Below are positions 38,825 through 50,249 of a stretch of DNA of 64,000 nucleotides, piece by piece; the stretch's first letter is position 1, and each line of letters opens with the position of its first letter. The DNA is taken from assembly GCA_037178625.1 (NCBI GenBank), contig CM074130.1, forward strand, positions 2,294,001 through 2,358,000. The letters are read 5' to 3'. The DNA is from Skeletonema tropicum. Its lineage: Eukaryota > Bacillariophyta > Thalassiosirophyceae > Thalassiosirales > Thalassiosiraceae. The notes beneath the pieces are model-generated. The model had not been told where the DNA came from. It ran no database searches and saw nothing but the letters and a program-made list of their open reading frames with translations. Made by a program: the position numbers and the translations under genes.

Positions 38825-41800
38825 TCACATTTTGCGCATAATGCTCAGCTGATCAAGGTAGTCCTTGTAGAAAGGGTGCTCTTCAGGAAGCCGCGCTGCA
38901 TGATAAATGTGCTTGACTTCATCGAAGAGAATTCTTGCAGCTTCAAATTCCCCACGCAGAGAGCGCATCTGAGCAATGTTGCAGATTGTTTTACCGATGT
39001 CGACAGATTCGCAAGCCTTCTGCTCTTCCTCGGTTAGAGTTTGTATCCTCTTTCGACGAATATCTAGCGCTTCTGTGTATAACCAGATTGCTCCACTGTA
39101 ATCTCCTTTGTTTTTGTACGTATTGGCTATCTCATCAACAGCCAAAGCTCTATCGTCATATCCAACATCATGGCTGTCTCGTCTTTGGCCTGCAAGGATT
39201 GACGTCTTGTTTTGTTTCAGGGCCAATTCTGCATTAATAAGATTTGACCTCGTTCCCTTGATTCTAATGTTGTCATCGGGAACGCCTATAAGATAATAAG
39301 AGATGTACCACGAAAGCAGGTTTTTCTGTTAGCACAGTTGTTTTACAGCTCAACATAGTCAATCAGTGTAGATGTGCACAACTTACCGTTACTGTCAAAT
39401 ATTCTCATGCAATGCTGCAACGTTACAATTGCTTCAGCATAACAACGTCTTTTCATATGAAGTTGCCCAATTGCACCTAATACAAGAGCTACCTCAATTG
39501 ATTCGTCGCCGCAACCACTTGATCGAAGCACGTCCAACGATTGAAGGTACGATTGAAGTGAAGAAGTTAAATCTCCACCTGAAAGAAAATTGTGGAAGAA
39601 TATTTGAACGTTAGAGAGCATATGAGCGAAACAGTACCGTTGTCAAGACATTGTCACACTTACTAAGCATCTGTACCTCCCCAAGATTCCCCAGTACACG
39701 AGCGATTTCTCGTGTGCAGTTTGAATTCATACCTCCACAGCGCAATGCAAGAACCTTTTGAATACGTAACGCCTCTTGCAATGTCTCAACTGATTTGCCG
39801 TACTTTTGCAACAAACACTGAGCCTTGCCAATTTTTTGCAACACAGATGAAAGGAGAGTTTCATCATCATCAAAAGATATTCTAGATTTTGACGTTGCAA
39901 GCCTCATTATTCTTCTCGGGCCTATTTTTCGCAGGTAATCTTTCTGTCTGTTGTTTAGTGATCGGAATGAGGTGCAGGCTTTCTGGAATGATCTCAGAGC
40001 AAGCTGCCATTCAGTTCTCTTCAAGTGCAGGTCTCCAACATTGATCCAAACGAAGAACACATCGGGACTCACTGACGTACTAAATGGTTCTTCATCTGCT
40101 CTTGATTTCACACCGTACCCAACTAGGGCATTATAGAAAAATTTCATTGCATTGTTGGTATCATTCTTCAAGGCAAAGATAATCCCGATACTGTTGTTAG
40201 CTAACGCCAAATCCGAATTGACATCTCCAAACGTTTCACGAAGAGGGGTCAAGGATTCCTGATAAAGTGATCGAGCCGTATCTTTGTCTGACTCCCAGTC
40301 TCCATTGCTATGATAGTTAAAAATGTCCGCCAGTCTCATCATGGCACGACCAACTTCAGGATGAATATGCCCCAGCCCCTTCTTCAGAATTTCGATCGCA
40401 TCACGACAATCCTTGATCGCTTGGTCAATGTGGTTCAATTGTAAATGAAGATAACCCTTTGCCATCAGTGTGAACCCTACCGATGGATGACTACGACCTA
40501 GACTTTCACTTTCGACATCTATGATACACATCAACACATTTAATCTCTCCATGCTCAACTTTAGACGGGTGTCTGAATCGTCACTAGAAAGAATCCTCTT
40601 TTCAAGTTTTCGTGCCTTGGAATGCAACTCCAGTCTTCTTTGCTGTGAACGCATCGCTATTCCCATCTGCATAATATTGCTAACAGTCCTATCGACGTCA
40701 CTATCACCCGTGTTTTCATATCTATGACAAGTATTTCTGTACACAGTAAGAGCCTCTCGAAAAGAAGTCATCGCCTTTTGTACGTCACCATTCATTTCAT
40801 GAACTACGCCAATATTGTTCATTATATCAGCCACCTCAGACGCAGCATGTTGAAAGTTGGCGTCTAGTTGATCCTCAAATGCCTTTTCATTCATGCCAGC
40901 ATTCATACCGGGTATTTTGGACCCACGTTTCTTCGACAAGTAGTGCTCATCCAGCATTACCTTGGCATGATTCATGCTGTTTTCTGCACGATTTAGAGCT
41001 ATCGTTAGTGTGTCTAAAGCATCACCATTGCGTCCACGAGAAAGGTGACTACACGCCCTCTCAATGAGGTCTCCCGATATGTTAGAATCACTTGCTCTGG
41101 CAGGACTCTGGTTTAAGTTCATCTGCGAAATTGCATTGGATGGAAATAAAGAAGGATCGTCGCTAGTCCCACTCTCATCGTCAAAGGAATGATCTTCACT
41201 TGCATAGCCACGAGACGCCTCACTTTCATCATCAAAAGAGTAATGCTGCGTGGATGCACTCACTTCATCAAAACTTCTCATGCCATCAAGGAATTCTTCC
41301 TTCATGTCTGCAAAGTTGAACTTCACCCGCTTGATGAGCGGTGGAGACACAATAGAATGATCTTCATTTCCCTTTCTCTCTAAATCAACATTCATGTAAC
41401 TTTCCATTGAATCATTCTCTTTGATCCTTTCTACGTCTAAACTGTATGCATTGGATGAGTAGAATAGATTCCTCCCGCCAGAGTTAATTTTGATTCCACT
41501 CTCCATAGAATCTTTATCTTTGACAGCAAATGTATTCCGACGACCTGCGTGTTTGTCCTTGTCACGAAGGATGTGTTGCTTCGCAAGAAGACGGATATCT
41601 GTATCTTCAGAGATAACGGATGCGTCATCAATAATAAGCTTTGCATTTCCATGGCAAGACGAGTCTGAGCTTGAGAAGCTGATGTCTGTTGCGAAGTCAA
41701 AATCAATGTTTTCATGACGACCCCTTCCAACTTCATCTTCTTCATACACATCCTCAAATTGAACCAATTTGTGTTTAATATCACTGTAGCATTCACCAGT

Positions 41801-43216
41801 GGGATCACGTTGATTAAAGGCATAGCCATCCTCCTCTATTTGAGAGGCAACATCTTCGTACTGATGCTCACTATCTTCTGTCTCATAATAATTCTCTTCC
41901 ACCTCTCTTGGGTATCCAATGCTTGTCATATCTGGAAAAAGTCCAAACTGTTTGTATCCATCTGGTTCTTGAGCACTGCTACGTTCACCACACCGATCTT
42001 CATTGTTTGCAGATTCCTCAGGAGGATCTGATTTCTTTGGGGAACTAGCCACATCCAAAAGATGAGATGGACTGAGTTCTTGCATTTTGTGAAAGTCAGC
42101 AAGATGCTGAACAGCACTATCTTCAGACTGTTGGCTTGAATTAGGAGCGCTCATATCAGTGCTGCTGCTGCTTATACCGGCACTTAATCCGCCGCTTTTA
42201 CTACTGAGAAAGCTATCTGCCCCATGGATGCGAAATACGTCATCACTTTCTTCTCGTCGACCTGAATTTGACTGACCCGGTGCGTTACTTCGGGCGTTGC
42301 TACGCAATGGGGTGGGCGTGGAACCATCTACCTTCTTCTCTACCCCCTTGGTGTTTTCCTTTGGGCTACGATCCGCGTAGCTGGTAAAATTAAAGCTGTC
42401 GTTTCGAAGAGTTTCAGAAATCGTTGCTCCTAATGATTCATTTTTTTCAAGTCCAGATGTGCTTACTTCAGCACTCCGCTCAGACAAGTGCCTCCCAGGG
42501 GAATTGGTTATACCTTCATCGTGTCCATCGCGATAAAAGCGGTCAAATGTGCTCATACTGCTCCGGCTCCTATCCGTCGAATCAAAGTCTGTTTCTTCAC
42601 TCTCATAAGAATTGTTATCATATTCGTACCTTGATCTCTCATTGCTTCCAGGAGAAGCACGATGCGCAGAGTACTCGTAACTGTCATCACTGTAATATTC
42701 ATTTTCATCTCGTGAAGAGTAGTCGTTATCATTCATTGACTGATACGTGCTCATCTCACTGTCACTTCTCGATTCCGTGATAAAGATGTTATCATCTTCC
42801 GCGTATCTTGGATATGTATTATCGTACGAGATTTTGGAGCCTTTGGAACTGGTTGAAAAAACTTCAACATCGCTGTAATCCATGCTATAACTGTCGATAG
42901 AATATGGGCTGCTGTCATTTTCTAGACGGAAGGTAACGCGGCGACGAGTGTTATGAGTGTCATCATCTACCGGATATTCATATCTTGGCTGAATTAGATT
43001 TGCCTGAGATGGAATGTTTGCAGGTGGGACATCATCTAGCAGCTCATAAGGCTCACGGTAGGCATCTCTGGTACGTTCGTGATAATTATTATGGTGATGA
43101 TCGTCGCTATTCTGTGATCGAACCGATTTCCAAGGCCGATTTTTCTGTGCGTCAAGTTCGAAATCCAGGGACAGATGTGCCCCAAAGAGGTCATCTTCTT
43201 CCTCGAGCGTTGTCAT
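38825..43216 (-). CDS. Large TPR-repeat protein (3 exons)
   Basis: Exons 39664-43216, 39387-39578 and 38825-39285 give 1401 residues. Both introns (85 and 101 bp) have GTAAGT donors and AG acceptors and keep frame. The start at 43216 (MTTLEEEDDLFGAH) is preferred over an in-frame ATG 51 codons upstream. Residues 1-780 are low complexity, with Ser/Asp/Glu/Tyr blocks (SYEYSAHR, YDNNSYESEETD). From about 790 there are kinesin-light-chain-like TPRs: AISQMNLN then GRNGDALDTLTIALN, MNNIGVVHEMNGDVQKAMTSFREAL, GLGHIHPEVGRAMMRLADI, and in exon 3 EIANTYKNKGDYSGAIWLYTEAL. Such TPRs mediate protein-protein contacts. The partner is unknown; the acidic tyrosine-rich tail could be a phosphorylation platform (inference). 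It converges on ORC2, with 42 bp between stops. Confidence 0.82.
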
Positions 43217-43883
43217 GGTCTTCAGATTGATTATTGCCGTCACCTGGACGATTGCATACCGCTCGATGATTAGTCTACATATAGACAATCCCACGTAGGT
43301 GCGTTGGGGATCCGTTTGGAGGTTGAGGTGTGTTGCTTCGATAGAGCGAGAGGCAAAAATCCGTGCCAAAAAAGTGAGATGATGGTATCCTACGTACTAG
43401 AATGTACCTGGAATCAGTATATTATGAGAACCATTTTAAAGCCGCATCTCTCATCCTCAAGAACACAATGAAGCAATATTTTCTTACTCCACATCACTTC
43501 TTGTGCAACTACGTATGTAACTTGACCTCATTGAAATAATAAATGAATAAGTGAAGTGTTTGTTTGGAAAACGTGTGGTGGTTTTACCACACGAGTTGCT
43601 CTGGCATGTTGTGGTTTGTGGTGAGGAAATACCACTCCGTCTTCTTGGGATGGAGCCCAACACATCATAAGTATGTACATCTAGTCGACTTACGAAAAAA
43701 GAAAAGAGATGGCAGTTTCAATTGCTTATGCTTAATTATGTGTTGTCTGTAAATATATCTCCTCTCTGTGTACCAGCCACCAGCCTTTCAGCCTCCACAT
43801 AAGACTAACACCCAAGTTACGATGTACCAAAATTCAATAATTTGTAACAACGCGTAGTAGTCCCATTTCTTTCAACAAACTAC
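43217..43883. other. Intergenic region
   Basis: 667 bp between the TPR gene start and the SAE1 stop; both genes are on the minus strand. It contains a small inverted repeat GTGTGGT...ACCACAC near 43573-43592 and otherwise nothing I can name. The right part should be the SAE1 3' UTR and the left part the TPR promoter. Confidence 0.35.
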
Positions 43884-45037
43884 CTAGGCATCGTTTTTTT
43901 TGAGCAAAAAACTGCGACAACCACCGTCAAAGCCACTAAACATCATGACATTATTCGCAGGCTCTCCCTTTCCAGTCAATGATTTGATAACCTCGTTTCC
44001 AAGAATGCCACCCAAAACTGCACAAACTGGTGACACTTCTGGGTGCTGAGCAATTTCTGCGAGTGTATCCAAGCTGCAATCTTGAACATCTGATGACAGT
44101 GCAGACGTCGAGAGTTTGTTCATAGCTAGCCAATCTTGTGCAAATTTCACGAATTCGGGCTTTTCAACCAAACTCCAATAATCCATTAGTAATCTATGCA
44201 ACACCAATATGCGAGGCACAGATTTATCCCAACGTCCCTTCGCACTCTCCAGGGGAACTTCTAGCATATCTGCCATGGAGAGGTACGGATCCACTGACAT
44301 CAAATCAGATAATTTGTCTTTGCCCAATTCACGTCGAAATTTGTGACTCGCCCCGAAGTCAAGATGCGCACAGCCATCAAAGCCAAAGGTGTCGGTAACA
44401 ATGAATAGCTTGCCCTCCTCTACTTTTCGCAGTGACGCAGAAATTCGCTTTGCCTCTTCAACAGTCAAACGGCTTGCAATAATAGCATCAAATTGAGTAA
44501 AGAAATCATCAGAAAGCTCTGCAATTGGACGCTCCTCGATTGAATTCCTTCCTGCCAATAGAGGATTGAGCTCCTCTACTTTTGGTTGAACAGATTTAGC
44601 CACCGTACAATGCGTCGAACCATTACCAGTTGCAGCAGTCTCCATATCCTCCGCATGAAAAAAGGAGCACGGCATCTCTCGTACTGCTTCAGGGTATGGG
44701 CGACTGTCACAGACAACTGCAGCAACACCCGCAAGCACCAGATTTTTCATTATTTCACATGTCACGCCAGTGAGGTTAATGTATAAGACGCGGGCATTAC
44801 TCATTTTTTTCTGTATCGATTCACATAGCCACGATGAATAAGGATCGTCAGAAGTTGAAGGGTAAGTAAAGCATTGGAACAACGTGACATTGCAAAAACA
44901 TGGTGTATGTAGTCAATGACACAAATAATTTTTTGTTTGAATCAAATGTCAATCTTCGCACGCACCTGAGCATCGGCCCCCCAAAGACGAATCTGACGAT
45001 CATAAACGTCATCGTGCTTATCAGCTCGTGGCCCCAT
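43884..45037 (-). CDS. SAE1: SUMO-activating enzyme subunit 1 (AOS1/SAE1-like, 2 exons)
   Basis: Exons 44966-45037 (24 codons) and 43884-44810 join in phase 0 over a 155 bp intron to 332 residues. The short first exon supplies the hallmark YDRQIRLWGADAQ, continued in exon 2 by KKMSNARVLYINLTGVTCEIMKNLVLAGV, the opening of the AOS1/UBA1-like adenylation fold. The C terminus has SPVCAVLGGILGNEVIKSLTGK and NVMMFSG, also typical. AOS1 pairs with UBA2, which holds the catalytic Cys, to activate SUMO. NEDD8 E1 subunit APPBP1 is similar but longer (about 530 residues), so SAE1 is the better call. The usual GxGxxG is degenerate here (INLTGVTCE), which is common in the non-catalytic subunit. Confidence 0.88.
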
Positions 45038-45410
45038 GATTACTGTCCCTTCCACACAAGTGTATCAGACGAGTGCTAAATAAGATCTTGCCGCTTTTGT
45101 GGTAAGCACGGCCTTCCAACCTCTTTCCCGCCAGAAACCGTCAGTCAGTCACGGGTTAATCCGTGACTGAATTCTACTGTGCCTTCATCAAGTCGCATAG
45201 AGACTGCAGAGACCTACTTTTATAGAGCGCAAGCTAGGAGAGGATGAGGATATCTCTTACTTATCCGAAACGAAATACTCGTATGTTAGGTGTGGTACTG
45301 TACGTAAATACTTAAAAGGCTCATCTCAGCATTTTTTTGAAGTTCTTTCTCTCATTCTACGGAGAAAGTAGAGCTTCAATAGTACCTTCATTTTCATCAT
45401 CGATACCACC
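45038..45410. promoter_or_regulatory. Divergent intergenic region with a strong hairpin
   Basis: 373 bp between SAE1 (minus) and the TMEM260-like gene (plus). A perfect 10 bp inverted repeat with a 6 nt loop lies at 45145-45170 (TCAGTCACGG, GTTAAT, CCGTGACTGA). It could be a dimeric transcription-factor site or a small mobile-element scar. No coding frame is supported. Confidence 0.45.
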
Positions 45411-47702
45411 ATGGGACATAGGACATCTGCGGCGCCATTGTCGATGGCTCGTCGGTCACTCGCCACAAGCAGCTTCACGTTTGTTACGACCGCCGCGATT
45501 GCAATGGCCGTGTACCTTGAAACCACATCGGATTCAATCGCGGGCGGTGACGCTGGAGAATTAGTGGCAGAGGGGTGCAAGCTGGGCATCAGTCACCCGC
45601 CAGGATATCCGCTGTACACTGTCATTGTCTATTTCGTTACTTCATTTGGGAAGCGCTATCTTCAAAATTTTTCACCAGCCTATTTGGTCAATGCGACTTC
45701 GTGTTTGTTTGGATCCATTGCATCTGGTTTGGTGGCAGTCACAGTCTACGAAATCGTGACCAATCTTCGCCAAGAGGATGAAAAGGATCACCCAGCTGTT
45801 CAAGTATCATCTTCTATCGCAGCTGGCTTGATTTGCGCATTCTCTCCACTTGTATGGCAGTACAATACATCTGCGGAAGTGTTTGCTCTGCACAATTTGT
45901 TCGTGGCTTCAATTGCATTTGCTCTCGCGAAGTACAATCAACGGAAACACTCTCCGCGTGAAGTTGTCATTGGAGCTTTTCTATGTGGTCTATCGTTGAC
46001 GAACCAACACACGGCAATTTTATTGGTTGTGCCAGTTGCAGCGTGGGTTCTAATTTCGTCTACGATTGAAAAGAAGGAGTTGATAGTGCTATCGTTTGCA
46101 TCATTTACGTCTGGAATTAGCACCTACGTATTACTGCCGATCTTCGACACGATGTTCCCTCATGCTGGTTCATGGGGCAACGTCAAAACGGCGAGAGGAT
46201 TCATTCACCACTTTCTTCGGAAAGATTACGGAACACTTCAACTTTGGAGCGGTGGCGGCAATAATGCGACTGAAGATATGATCACGAGAACGATGAGCTG
46301 GGTGACCGACTTCACCACGCACCAGCTATGCCATCCTTGCCTTCTGCTGTTTCTTGTGTTTGGTTGCACAAACGTTTGCTCTCGTAACAAGAGAAACAAA
46401 CGTAACATCAAGTCACGTACAATGAACTGCTCTGGAACTGCGACAGGAAGATTAATCGTTGTCTGCGTGGCATTCTATTTCATGGTCTTCCACTCTTTAT
46501 CGAATTTACCGCTCTCAAACGCACTTCTGTACGGGGTTCATCAGCGATTTTGGATGCAGCCAAACATTCTTTGTTTCATTTTGGTTGGAGTTGGTTTCAA
46601 TACTGCAGCAAGATCACTGCCACTGCGCAGAACGATTGTTGCTAGAATCATGCCAATCATGATAATTGCAATACCACTATTGACATGTACACGCAACTAT
46701 GAAGTTTCTGATCAAAGTGAGAATCAAGTCTTCCGTGGTTATGCTTCTTCCATTCTAGAGACGCTTCCTCCCAAGACACTGCTACTCATAAACTACGATA
46801 TGACATTCACCTCTGTTCGATACATGCAAGAGTGTGAAGGACTCCGAGATGATGTAACGACAATTAATCTCAGCATGATGACCTTTCCTTGGTTTGAAGA
46901 GAAGCAAAAACTTTATCAAGGACTAAACTTCCCTGGTTCTCATTACACGAAAGCAAATACAGTCGCTTGGCAAAAAGGAGGCTTCACCTTTGCAGAATTC
47001 ATCGATGCAAACCCGGACCGAAGCGTTTTTATCGCAGGAAGGCTAAGTCACGACGACCCTGCATACATCGAACGCTACGAAGAACACCCTCATGGGCTTG
47101 TCCGGCACATCACACGAAGATCAAACTCAATTGGAGCGGCAGAGGTATATCGCAATTTATCTTTGAATGCGTGGAAAGCTGTGACGAAGCACTTGCCACC
47201 ACACAAATTACCCAACGAGACCAAATATTCGGAGTCTACGTGGGAGTGGACGGTAAAGAAGGAATTTGTGGACCATCTTGTTTCTCGTTCCACCTATCTA
47301 CTTGATATTGCACTCAGAGGACCGCAAACACAAGTCTTACCATCAATTGCCGAAGCAGCTGCATGGCTCGAAGTTGTGACTTCTCTGGATGAGAAGCTGG
47401 GCAACAGTACTTCGATGAAAAAGAACTTGGGCCTCGCATACATGAACATTGTTAGGTCCAACGAGAGCCACTTCCCAGTTGTAGAAGACATCTTTGGCCC
47501 CATTAGCAATGGCAAAAAGCATTTCCGGTTAGGCCCAAATGATAGCGAGGACTGGAAAGCATGGGCCACGAGACAGTGGCAGAGAAGCTGGGAAGAATTT
47601 CTAGAAATGGACTCGGCCCCGGAAGAAACAGACTACCACAGCGTGAAGAAAATCTACGAGTCTGTGATGAAATTGTCGCAAGCTGGACCCAACCAAAAGT
47701 AA
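45411..47702 (+). CDS. TMEM260: TMEM260-type (DUF2723) membrane O-mannosyltransferase
   Basis: 763 residues, single exon, start in a CACCATGGG context. The N-terminal DUF2723 signature is clear: SIAGGDAGELVAEG (about 43-56) and LGISHPPGYPLYT (about 59-71), the luminal loop with the acidic residue after TM1 that defines GT-C mannosyltransferases. About 10-11 hydrophobic segments follow to residue ~430 (SIASGLVAVTVYEI, LICAFSPLVWQYN, AFLCGLSLTNQHTAILLVV). A large soluble C-terminal domain comes next. In animals TMEM260 O-mannosylates plexin/IPT domains in the ER. The last 127 codons are duplicated at 49869-50249 by repeat B, but this copy is complete. It converges with the MATE sequence immediately after its stop. 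Confidence 0.9.
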   Translation: MGHRTSAAPLSMARRSLATSSFTFVTTAAIAMAVYLETTSDSIAGGDAGELVAEGCKLGISHPPGYPLYTVIVYFVTSFGKRYLQNFSPAYLVNATSCLFGSIASGLVAVTVYEIVTNLRQEDEKDHPAVQVSSSIAAGLICAFSPLVWQYNTSAEVFALHNLFVASIAFALAKYNQRKHSPREVVIGAFLCGLSLTNQHTAILLVVPVAAWVLISSTIEKKELIVLSFASFTSGISTYVLLPIFDTMFPHAGSWGNVKTARGFIHHFLRKDYGTLQLWSGGGNNATEDMITRTMSWVTDFTTHQLCHPCLLLFLVFGCTNVCSRNKRNKRNIKSRTMNCSGTATGRLIVVCVAFYFMVFHSLSNLPLSNALLYGVHQRFWMQPNILCFILVGVGFNTAARSLPLRRTIVARIMPIMIIAIPLLTCTRNYEVSDQSENQVFRGYASSILETLPPKTLLLINYDMTFTSVRYMQECEGLRDDVTTINLSMMTFPWFEEKQKLYQGLNFPGSHYTKANTVAWQKGGFTFAEFIDANPDRSVFIAGRLSHDDPAYIERYEEHPHGLVRHITRRSNSIGAAEVYRNLSLNAWKAVTKHLPPHKLPNETKYSESTWEWTVKKEFVDHLVSRSTYLLDIALRGPQTQVLPSIAEAAAWLEVVTSLDEKLGNSTSMKKNLGLAYMNIVRSNESHFPVVEDIFGPISNGKKHFRLGPNDSEDWKAWATRQWQRSWEEFLEMDSAPEETDYHSVKKIYESVMKLSQAGPNQK

Positions 47703-48581
47703 TTACGATACTTCTACTCTCTTTCGTGCTATCTCGGAGTGCTTCTTCCAATCACTGCCCAGTACTAGGTATGTGTAAAGAAAGACCAACATAAAATAGC
47801 CACCTGCAATGCCAGAATACAATGCAAACAGGTCATTTCTCCAGTATCTCGTCAGCAGTAAAACACCAGGAACCTGTCCTAGCCACGACGCAAGGAGACC
47901 ACAGTAGAAAACACTGTCAGTCCGTCCCATGCTAATTGGAATCGCTTCAATTCCCACAGCTAAATTCATGAAGAATAGTGTAGCAGTAAAAGGCAGCCTA
48001 CAATCCTCGAACAAATCAAGGTAGCTCTCATCATCAGTAAATATTCTTCCAAACAATCTTGTGTTGTAGTACACCAGCATTGCCAGTACAAGTAGACAAA
48101 CCATAACCAAAGATATCCCTACAAATTCAGCTTGTCTCGCAGCCAAACTGTGGCCACTGCCCAGTTTCAATCCAATTTTCACTCCAGACGCAGAACTAAT
48201 AGCTCCCACAAATATCAACGTAATCCACAAGATACGATACGATGCATTGAATAGACCCACTTCTCTTTCTCCAAGAGTCGCAGCGATAGCCCCGATGAGC
48301 CCCATCCTCCAGAAATCAGATGCGAGTGACAAAGCCGCAGGGAAATACAGTGACGAAAATGTGCGTATTCTTTCCAATGTCATTCCATCAATTATTGAAG
48401 TGATAAATTTGTGCTTTTGGCTAGCATCATTGCGTCTACTTGCAGAAAATGAAGAATCTTTCTTCAGAATATCTCGGAAGAACGTCCATAGGACAGTAGA
48501 CTGAATCCAAACCACCACCACTGTCACAATGGGGCATGCCTTGAAACCTAACCCATCGAAACCTGGGACTGGAAAGCCCAG
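47322..48581. repeat. Long direct repeat B, left copy (1260 bp)
   Basis: Aligns without gaps to 49869-51128 (offset exactly 2547), with about two dozen substitutions, so it is older than repeat A. It covers the 3' part of the TMEM260-like gene and the 3' 60% of a MATE gene. The left edge is in TMEM260 coding sequence (CCGCAAACACAAG); the right edge (GGAAAGCCCAG) abuts the 3' end of retroelement B. Confidence 0.93.
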
Positions 48582-48725
48582 ATACAATAGAAGAGGCATC
48601 CTCTTCCCTCTCCGGGTCCACCTCAAGCGGCTGCTTCCATCACCATCGGTGTTTGCTGGTACCACGTTATCTCTCACCATCCCTACAGAGATCCAGAATC
48701 GGGCGGTCCCTGATGTATGCCCCAA
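47703..48725 (-). CDS. Chimeric frame: retroelement-derived start fused to C-terminal part of MATE transporter
   Basis: An open 340-codon frame. The first ~48 codons (48725-48582) come from the 3' end of retroelement B (MGHTSGTARF..., basic). From 48581 the frame continues uninterrupted into the C-terminal ~290 residues of the MATE transporter, ending SEIARKRVEVS. The MATE part differs from the intact gene (50250-51725) at only three residues noted by eye (Ile/Val, Met/Ile, His/Tyr). It lacks the first ~200 residues, so it is probably a non-transporting fragment. Still, the frame has stayed open despite about a dozen base changes. It may be a pseudogene or a new fusion gene. Confidence 0.55.
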   Translation of the reverse strand: MGHTSGTARFWISVGMVRDNVVPANTDGDGSSRLRWTRRGKRMPLLLYLGFPVPGFDGLGFKACPIVTVVVVWIQSTVLWTFFRDILKKDSSFSASRRNDASQKHKFITSIIDGMTLERIRTFSSLYFPAALSLASDFWRMGLIGAIAATLGEREVGLFNASYRILWITLIFVGAISSASGVKIGLKLGSGHSLAARQAEFVGISLVMVCLLVLAMLVYYNTRLFGRIFTDDESYLDLFEDCRLPFTATLFFMNLAVGIEAIPISMGRTDSVFYCGLLASWLGQVPGVLLLTRYWRNDLFALYSGIAGGYFMLVFLYTYLVLGSDWKKHSEIARKRVEVS

Positions 48726-49868
48726 TAGTCTTCCTCCGTTTTTCGATGTACTCCGTCAAAGTATACAGCCCAACCTTCTCAAACAACTCCTTCTTATCCG
48801 GATGCGTCCACTCTCCAGTCCGTCCGTTCTTCTTAGGTCGATTCTTGCGTGCCATGCGGCAAGCAGCTCGATAATAGAAGCCTTCCAGACACCGCAACGC
48901 CGAATCCGTCAATACCCAAGTGTCACTCCCATACAAAAGCACTGCCTGCACGACTGCCTTAAAAAAACATACCGCAAACCCTGGGTTTCATGTTCTCCCT
49001 ACGCAGGAGACGAGATTTCATTTTCCACGCCTTTCGGGCCTTGGTCAGATTACTCCGAATCGCCTGCATACCAGTATCATCCATCGTCATGAGCCGACCA
49101 AGATGCTTAAACACCTCCACCCGTTCGAGGTCCTCTCCATATGCCGTGAAGCCAACTTCAAGAGCCCGCTGGTTTGCAATGGCCGCATTAATTTGCGCTA
49201 TCCTCTCCCTCCCCGTCCGACAGAACTTTGACCTCTCGTGCCTGGCAGCCCACCGTGGGTCAGCCTGCATGTTGCAGAGATGACACTTCGGGAAGACTCC
49301 AGATCCCTCGACGTCCACATAGTCCCGCGGGTGACGATCACGGAAGTGCCGACGAATAGCCCACGCAGTGGCAAAACAATCAGCGGCTTCCTGGCACAGG
49401 GCAGAAAAAACTCCCGCTAGTGCTGGCATACGCAGTATATGTCTCCGGCTCTCCATCATTCAATAGAAAGTCCCGATTCAACACCCTTGATCGAATCACA
49501 CCGTGTTGCGTCTCCAAATGCGAGTTCAGTGAGGCTGCAGTTAGTTCCATACCACATTTATCGCCCTCCTCCCGCCGCCGGTTCCACTCCTCTGCAGTCC
49601 TGAAACCATACCGCGTGTTGTAGTACACCTCATCGGATTGCCGAACCCTAATCCTCGCATCCACACACGTCATAACTTTCGTTTTTGACACGTTGGTCTT
49701 GAGGCCAACCCGACCAAATAAATCAGTAAGAACATCCACAGATCGTTGCAAAATCTCTGCATCGGTTGATGCAATGTATCCATCATCCGCGTAGAACAAT
49801 GCAGTGAAAAGCCTGACAATCCCATCTATCTCTACCTCCGGAATCGAATATTCCTCTCCCAGAGAGGT
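48582..49868 (-). mobile_element. Non-LTR retrotransposon fragment B (5'-truncated, frameshifted)
   Basis: Reads right to left. The visible protein pieces are: RT palm with LFYADDGYIAS next to the 5' edge, then NVSKTKVM, in the frame ending at 49380; a C2H2-like finger CHLCNMQADPRWAARH...C and FKHLGRLMTMDD in the frame 49459-48959; and LLYGSDTWVLTDSALRCLE in the frame 48951-48667. The pieces are in different frames, so at least two frameshifts interrupt it (near 49400-49450 and at an A/T homopolymer near 48956). There is no poly(A) tail at the 3' junction. The C2H2 finger and YGSDTW tail differ from LINE A, so this is another family. It is flanked by direct repeat B. Confidence 0.85.
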
Positions 49869-50249
49869 CCGCAAACACAAGTCTTACCATCAATTGCCGA
49901 AGCAGCTGCATGGCTCGAAGTTGTGACTTCTCTGGATGAGAAGCTGGGCAACAGTCCTTCGATGAAAAAGAACTTGGGCCTCGCATACATGAACATTGTT
50001 AGGTCCAACGAGAGCCACTTCCCAGTTGTAGGAGACATCTTTGGCCCCACCAGCAATGGCAAAAAGCATTTCCGGTTAGGCCCAAATGATAGCGAGGACT
50101 GGAAAGCATGGGCCACGAGACAGTGGCAGAGAAGCTGGGGAGAATTTCTAGAAATGGACTCGGCCCGGGAAGAAGCAGACTACCACAGCGTGAAGCAAAT
50201 ATACGAGTCTGTGATGAAATCGTCGCAAGCAAGACCCAACCAAAAGTAA
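49869..50249 (+). pseudogene. TMEM260-like 3' fragment
   Basis: About 126 codons of the C-terminal domain of the TMEM260-like gene and its stop, without start or membrane part. Most base differences from 47322-47702 change the protein (for example Thr to Pro, Glu to Gly, Ile to Thr, Leu to Ser, Gly to Arg), as expected for sequence no longer under constraint. Confidence 0.85.

Noticed and set aside
43573..43592. Inverted repeat GTGTGGT...ACCACAC as a terminator or regulatory site
   Set aside because: Only a 7 bp stem in AT-rich spacer; could easily be chance.
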